Assembly (NCBI GenBank): GCA_930367205.1
Contig: OV884011.1
Coordinates: forward strand, 89,637,474-89,701,473
Direction of reading: 5' to 3'
Origin: Acanthosoma haemorrhoidale
Lineage: Eukaryota; Arthropoda; Insecta; Hemiptera; Acanthosomatidae
Length of the DNA: 64,000 nucleotides
Positions 58,205-64,000 of this stretch are shown here, one piece after another. Position 1 is the stretch's first letter; each line of letters begins with the position of its first letter. A program made the position numbers and the translations under genes. A model generated the notes under the pieces. That model saw nothing but the letters and a program-made list of their open reading frames with translations. It did not search any database and had not been told where the DNA came from.

Positions 58205-58300
58205 CATTAACTCTATCATTCATACCGTATTAACAATACATGTACACATAAATGTTCACAGGCATACATTCACAGCCGAGGGATCTCCCAATTTGCTTAT
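58205..58300 (-). mobile_element. Degraded family D jockey 3' UTR fragment
   Basis: The plus strand reads CTATCATTCATACCGTATTA, ACAATACATG and ACAGCCGAGGGATCTCCCAA. The family D copy at 3700-3810 (same strand view) reads CTCATTCATACCGTATTTAC, AGTTCATCATTC and ACAGCCCAAAGACCTCCCAA. The middle is drifted. Confidence 0.45.
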
Positions 58301-59958
58301 CCCGGTATAGTCATACTTCCCAGATATGGAGAATGAGGCAAGAATAAATTACTACTATTTAAAAACAGTAATAGGTACTTTGTTCCGTCTATCTGTCTAA
58401 ATGTGAGTACATATTGGCAGTAAATAACTTAACTGACAATTGTTTAAATAATTTAACAACATATTTAGTGCTCTGTGGCAGATAGGGGGACGTGACGAGA
58501 AGCGATCTGTAGAAAGGCGGTGTTAAGTACTGTTATGTCATGTTAATCATAACATTGTTTGAGAAGCTTTAAGATGAGTGTTTGTTTGCAGGCGAATACC
58601 AATCCCTCTGAGTAGACGTTAGCCCCATTAAGTGAGGAAGTTGCTACATATTGCTAATATTACTTTTTGCCTTATTGGGCGATGTAGCCCACCTAATGTT
58701 ACCTACTACCGAGCGAAAGAAAGCCGAGTGCAAGCAACCTAATGGAATGAAAGCGGACCATCAATCAGATATATTGTAGCGCTTGCAATATAAGGTGTGC
58801 CATCAAGAATCCGCTGTAAATCATGCCACGTCGGTTTTGACAACCATCCGCGGTACGGACAGTACCTACTCGACGCTAAGAGCGCACGGAAAAAGTTGTT
58901 TTAGTACTAAGGGCATAATTAGTGTTTGCTTTAGTTAGTCACTAATGATCATGACCCGCCCGGAATACGAACAAATACTAGAGCAACTGGAAAATCGAAT
59001 GAGTTGGCTTATCACAATTGACCCGAGCTAACATGGCTGCTGTAACAATTAAAAAAAAAGTAAGTTAAGAGTGCGGCACAAGACAATAAAGAGTTTCAAT
59101 GACATTACTAATTACCCTTTGATTGATTTACGAAGTTTACTTCCCACAATCAAAGGCATTCACTCTAAATATTCTTAGTGATTTACGGTTTACATATAAA
59201 AATCTAACCTCTAAAGGAGGTCGGAATATTAACTTACCCAATTAAACATACAAAACTTTCGTAATCTAATTGAATATTTATTAAAATTATCTGCTCGGCA
59301 TTGCATGATTACGTAATATAGAATTATACTAAAATTAGTGAGCAACAGGAGCTGCAAACAAGAAAACACGTACATAAAATCAACAATTTTCAATCAGGTC
59401 AAGGTGGCAACGTCGGATTAAAATGGACAGCCGTGGATGTACCTACAAGTTTGTAGGTAACAAGCTCCGAAGAAAGGAACGTAGTATTCTGTTCGCGATG
59501 CACTCAACACCAATCCCACTTCAGGATCTTAAACCCTACATTAAAATGCAATGGAGGAAAGCTAGTGAAGAGGGCTTTGTCCTCACCACTTGAACTAGTT
59601 AAGATCCATAGTTGATTCTGATTCAAACCATTGGCTAGCGGATGGTCTGATTCAAAGAGAGGAGAAAACTCTGGAAAATACCAAAAGCAAAAAACACAGA
59701 AAACACCGCTTCAAAAAATTATGGCTTTGAAATATTTAACTGTATACGACTAAACATGATATACTAGAATCACCTCAATTTCAAAATCTGCCGAATTAAG
59801 GGAAGAACACTTTTCATTAAAACTGTTTCAGATTAACCCCTTATATAATGTGGCATCCTACTGTGACCTCAGTTATTCCAGTTTCAAAATCGAAGAGATT
59901 CGCCCGTCAATAATATCTCCTATGGCAGTGGTCTCAAGATTCCAATTATTATGTCATT
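58301..59958. other. No gene recognised
   Basis: Mixed composition, with no open frame or repeat copy that I can name. Confidence 0.5.
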
Positions 59959-59970
59959 AGACGTGTAGAT

Positions 59971-60568
59971 AAAAGTCGAACATCAAGCGTATCCAAGTCC
60001 TGAGAACAATAGTAAATGCCCCTTACTATGTCAGCTACAAAACCCTTCATAACGATCTTAATACACCCTAAATTCTTGAAATCATCCCTTCCAAGTTTAT
60101 GAAATTCCATAATAACCTATCCAACCACCACTCATCCCTATAATCCTCCTCGGAGTAAACGGCAGTGGCCTCGTGACCTGCTATAAATTCGTGACAGTGG
60201 GAGTCCTGGCAATGGCCAGTTTCTCCAATCATGTCCTGAGCGTATGAGGCTCTCGCGCTCTTCGTCAGCCTCCACTGGCTCGTATCCGTTGACACGGCTG
60301 ACGGAGGAGCTTGGGGGACTTCCCTAGACTCCGCTTCCTCTTTCGCATGTGAGGGAGGTGACAACCATGTGGATTTGGGTGGCCTCTGGGCTGTTTTTAA
60401 AGATTCCAAATACATATAAATGTCCAGAACATATGTTTGTATATATTATGAATGTGCAAGTGAAGGATGAATTGTAAAAATGGTATGAATAAGAACACTT
60501 ATCTCAATTATTTATTGCCTAATAAGGCAGATTGTAGTTTTAGCAGAATAAATAATATCTATAATTCC
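59971..60568 (+). mobile_element. Family D jockey retrotransposon, 5'-truncated, 12-bp TSD
   Basis: AGACGTGTAGAT at 59959-59970 and 60569-60580 is a perfect 12-bp target duplication that sets both ends. The copy carries the end of ORF2, starting SNIKRIQVLRTIVNAPYYVS, and the long 3' UTR ending GCAGATTGTAGTTTTAGCAG and AATAAATAA. ORF2 has a TAA within the LNIPYILE segment (here LNTP then stop) and frame changes after it. The antisense strand happens to hold a 115-codon open frame, which is not a gene. Confidence 0.9.
59975..60180 (+). pseudogene. ORF2 C-terminal remnant of family D (disrupted)
   Basis: It reads SNIKRIQVLRTIVNAPYYVS, then YKTLHNDLNTP and a TAA stop. After the stop the same frame resumes ILEIIPSKFMKFHNNLSNHH, but about 35 bp present at 3649-4190 are missing, which shifts the frame before the QWPRDLL end. 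It is the same protein end as at 3968-4189. Confidence 0.8.
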
Positions 60569-60580
60569 AGACGTGTAGAT

Positions 60581-61159
60581 GGAGATGTTTCAGACAGAAG
60601 CAAATATTATCCATCTACATGAACAAACCGTAGATTATTAAAACTTTAGGGCCAACATAATAAAAACATAAACTAGTAGATAATTGGTACTATATCACAG
60701 TACACAGCCTTCGTTGATGGGCTGGAATCCCTTCATATCGTAATAAAAATACACAGATCAATTATCCTGATTAGTACCATTAAATAATCGGAGATATCTC
60801 CCGACATACAGGAGTCAATAGTTTTTCAAAGGACACTAAATATTTCAGAATTAAACCATCCTCTCTTTAAATGACACTAATTATTTTCTTGTCTTTCCTT
60901 CACCATTTCATCATTAACAGCAGCGATGGGCGAACGGGCCTCGGTGTAATGTATGCTTGTATGAAAATAGTTTGCTTCGTCCGTGAGTACAATTCTACAT
61001 GGTGGATGGTATTTAGAGGCCGGAACAACAAAATTAATTCATTTCTCACTCGACCCTAAAAGGTTAGTAACCATGGTTATCCGGCGTTTCCACCCTTATG
61101 ATACATTTATAGACACAATAAGGTAATTAGTGTAAAATTAAAATAAAATAAGTATATCG
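60581..61159. other. No gene recognised
   Basis: AT-rich. A 62-codon frame at 60871 has no motif. Confidence 0.5.
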
Positions 61160-61170
61160 GGTAAACAAGA

Positions 61171-61351
61171 TTTTTTTTTTTTTTCTAAGCTCTCTAGTTA
61201 GAATTTTAGGATGAGGGAGAAATATAAAATATTTAGGGTGATCGGATCCTTGTACTAGGAGGACCTGCTTGAAGGTGGTGTGAGAGGAGTAAGGAGTGTG
61301 GGAATCCTCGGTGGAGGTTGATTGTTACGGTACAGTGGTGAGAGTCCACTC
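61171..61351 (-). mobile_element. Family B jockey 3' end with poly-A and 11-bp TSD
   Basis: A 181-bp copy of the family B 3' UTR on the minus strand. The poly-A tail is T14 at 61171-61184, and the 5' truncation falls right after the AGTGGACTCTCACC word. GGTAAACAAGA at 61160-61170 and 61352-61362 is a perfect target duplication. The high identity to 16030-16200 points to recent activity of family B. Confidence 0.92.
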
Positions 61352-61362
61352 GGTAAACAAGA

Positions 61363-64000
61363 CAGAGTTATTGACGCATTTAAGGCTGAACCGTACTAAG
61401 TTATCGATTAACAAATTAATCGAGTTGAAATTATGTGAATTGAAGGTAGGATTTTCCGAATTTCTCTACTTAGAGCAGATTAAGTTATTTTAGACAAAAA
61501 GATTATGTCTGAAAGGTAATGTATTTAGAATAAATAGTGCATAATTGCTACTGTACAAGTAATTTAAACAACAGTTAGTAGTATACTTTCCATTATATTT
61601 ATATCTAAATGAAATTATTCAAAAGAAATTATTGCTAATCTATCTTATTCTGTTACCATATTGGGGCCAATAACTGTCAAGTTTACCGTAATAATATTCA
61701 GGAGAAGAAAATACAAATATGAACAGTTCAGAAATATTGCTTGTTATACCGTTATATATGTACTAAAATAATCAGTCTTTAATGATACAGTGGATTCGAA
61801 TCTACCAACAACTCCTTTTTAGGTGCGGCGCGGCGTTAAATACCATACATACGATAGAGAAGTTGAATCCAATGTGGAGAGGCTCCTAGCAGCGTCTGTG
61901 CGCATTGAAATAACTCAGTCAATTCAAATTTATTGTTGGTTAGATTCCACTGGCTCTCTGGCTAACTTTCACCTTGCCGGTGTGCTGACTCGACCATCAT
62001 TTTCATTACCTAATCGCCATCGTCCTATAAACACCTTCAGAATCTATAATTTAGTGACAACAACTTTTGATTGTAGGCATAGCATACCCAAACAGTCCTA
62101 TTAATATTTATAGCACCTCCCCCCCCCCTCTGGCTTCGTAACTTTGTACTCCTGGCTACGCAACGGAGGTGTTGGAACGCACGATTCTCCATTTCTTTCA
62201 CCATTGTGTTCAAATGCGCGGCTGTTTTCTTAATAAAATATTAAACGGGCGTCATAATTTTTCAACTTAATTGAAAATCGAACATTTTCGTGTAAATGTA
62301 ATTATAACAAACTGTATTCTGCGACATTAGTCCCCTAAGAATAAAAATGACACTTGTATAGAGACGGAGTCTGGCCCTTGGGTACACGTCAATTCACCAT
62401 AACATATTTTCTAATAAACCAAACAGGAAAAAGCAACAGTAAAAATCTTAATGCAAATGATTACTATTCCTAATCATACTCTCAAAATAGCTAGTGTCCG
62501 ATTGAGAAAAAGGTAGAAATGTATAAAGAGTGCAAGAAAAACGACGGATCGATGGAGCTGTTGAGTTCCAAAGGCTATGCACGGAGGAAAAAGGAAAAAT
62601 TGAAGAAAGAGGTTCTGTAACCAGAGGGAATAGGTCAGATAAATACGATTTTGTGTTGCGGTAATGTATGGAGGATATTTATGTCTGATGGGGTTTGAGA
62701 GGTCAGATAGAAAAAGGTACAGAGGAAGGATTGCCGTCAAAACGAATTGAGGTGAACATGTGTCAGCTGCTATTGCTATTAACAGGCGAAGATCAATGGA
62801 TTAAAAGAGAAATTTCATTTTTCCTACATTTGAGAAAAATAAGTTTGTAACTTAAGTTTTAAGGAGGTGACATCGTTTTTCTATGTTGGAATCAATCAAA
62901 ATTGACATTTAAATTTTGTTCTCTGGGATTTTCAAATATTCATTTCGTATCCAAATAAGAAAAAGACATCGCGATATTATTCGGAAACCTCAGGCCATGG
63001 TTTCTTGGTCTTCAATTTTCCAGTTTTGCAATTTCTCAACCAACAATTTAGGTGATAATTGAAGTTACTCACCAAATAAGATGAGAATATACTGTAATGA
63101 TGTCAAAACCTACATTGCTTATTGTTATCAATGCCTAAATATAAATTTTAGTTGGTAATAAAATATGGTGGCTATTAGATAACTCTAAAAATAGTTAAAT
63201 TAGTGAAGCGGATGGAAACGAAATGTAGAGCCGAAACCTAAATGCAAATACGTCCATGAATATTGATGCTTTTCTTAGCTACCTGATTTGAGCATAAATA
63301 TATCTAATCCAATAAATTTAATAATAAATTATAATAATAATAAAGGCATAAAAAATATTTTACCATGAAATGACATAGTGGTATTTGATTCTGTAAGGTC
63401 TGAGAACTCTATAACAATTATATATTGCTATACAATTATATGTTATAACAATTAGTCAGAATTTCGCCAACTAACGTTTCACCTAGAAAATTACTAATTA
63501 GGTTTCAGGAATGTTTGGCTCCGATCTTGTGATACATCATACCAATGAATTAACTCTTGTTGGAGAAAAAAGAATGTGTATACTGAATGGAATATTAGCA
63601 CAGTATAATTACGAGTAAAAGCGTTAATTAAGTCTTTTCGGGCATCGGAATTAAATTAGGGCCTACATTCAACAACAGGCAGAACTTGTTTACCCTTTTG
63701 GTGGAAACATGAAAGAAACAAATGGCTGGATGGGATGTTTTCACCCCGCTCCAACAACAAACCGTTATTTCATAAAGAAACACAGATCCCAGTAGGTTTG
63801 TTCGCTGATCAACATAAGACAATATCGGCATCCGAAGGCAAAAAAATCAAAAATATTAACAAGACAAAGCCAATTAAAAGGTAGAAGTATTTTTAAAAGT
63901 GGTTTACAAAAGTCCTATCTAATCAGGAAGGGTTGGAGTGGCGCTGGGCCCCTGAGGTAATTTCATGGCAAACAGTCAATTTTATCGGTAAGGGGGGATC
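61363..64000. other. No gene recognised
   Basis: AT-rich to the end, with C10 at 62119-62128. Frames of 88-93 codons (61823, 62474) show no motif. No repeat copies noted. Confidence 0.5.

Noticed and set aside
60068..60415. 115-codon open frame on the minus strand
   Set aside because: It is antisense to the family D ORF2 end and 3' UTR; the sense strand carries the recognisable jockey C-terminus, AATAAA end and target duplication.

Overview
The window looks like AT-rich (about one third G+C by eye), repeat-laden nuclear DNA of an arthropod, most likely an insect. The basis is several jockey-clade non-LTR retrotransposon families, a D,D34D mariner, foldback and TIR miniature elements and tRNA-derived SINE-like pieces. 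There are no bacterial operons, rRNA genes or CRISPR arrays, and I recognise no host protein-coding exon. It reads as intergenic or intronic sequence; species and clade below arthropod are not determined.

The best-supported gene is one uninterrupted 672-codon reverse transcriptase reading frame on the minus strand (16924-18942), in a 5'-truncated element (family A) with a 45-nt poly-A tail. It ends a same-orientation stack of jockey pieces: family B at 13451-14315, family C at 15422-16003, B again at 16016-16507, then A. Family B 3' ends recur at 232, 9392, 47389 and 61171. Family D, a second jockey type whose 3' end reads PLRRLKRQWPRDLL then stop, has full or partial 3' ends at about 1989, 3649, 4428, 5744, 25382, 31205, 32100, 43846, 58205 and 59971. 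Five of these B and D insertions are bracketed by target-site duplications that I could read directly, which fixes their ends.

DNA elements: a 1.27-kb mariner with perfect 29-bp terminal inverted repeats and a broken transposase (52645-53912), lying between two inverted copies of another repeat (52385-52575 and 54775-54995); a 454-bp foldback (11188-11641); a TA-flanked MITE (36583-37019); and further inverted-repeat elements at 5920, 35325, 38869, 41255 and 56781. Tandem arrays include a 180-bp satellite with a nested 36-bp array (45455-46168) and an old array of about 320-bp units (32930-34050) with a stray unit at 29640.

Two signals have no ready explanation. First, there are thirteen C or G homopolymers of at least 9 nt, three of them sitting where family B copies should carry poly-A. 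Second, a recurring hairpin motif (CTGAWGATGR, stem, GAAA, often followed by AATAAA) turns up in several otherwise different inverted-repeat elements. The rest is low-complexity AT-rich DNA with a few G+C-rich islands of unknown role.
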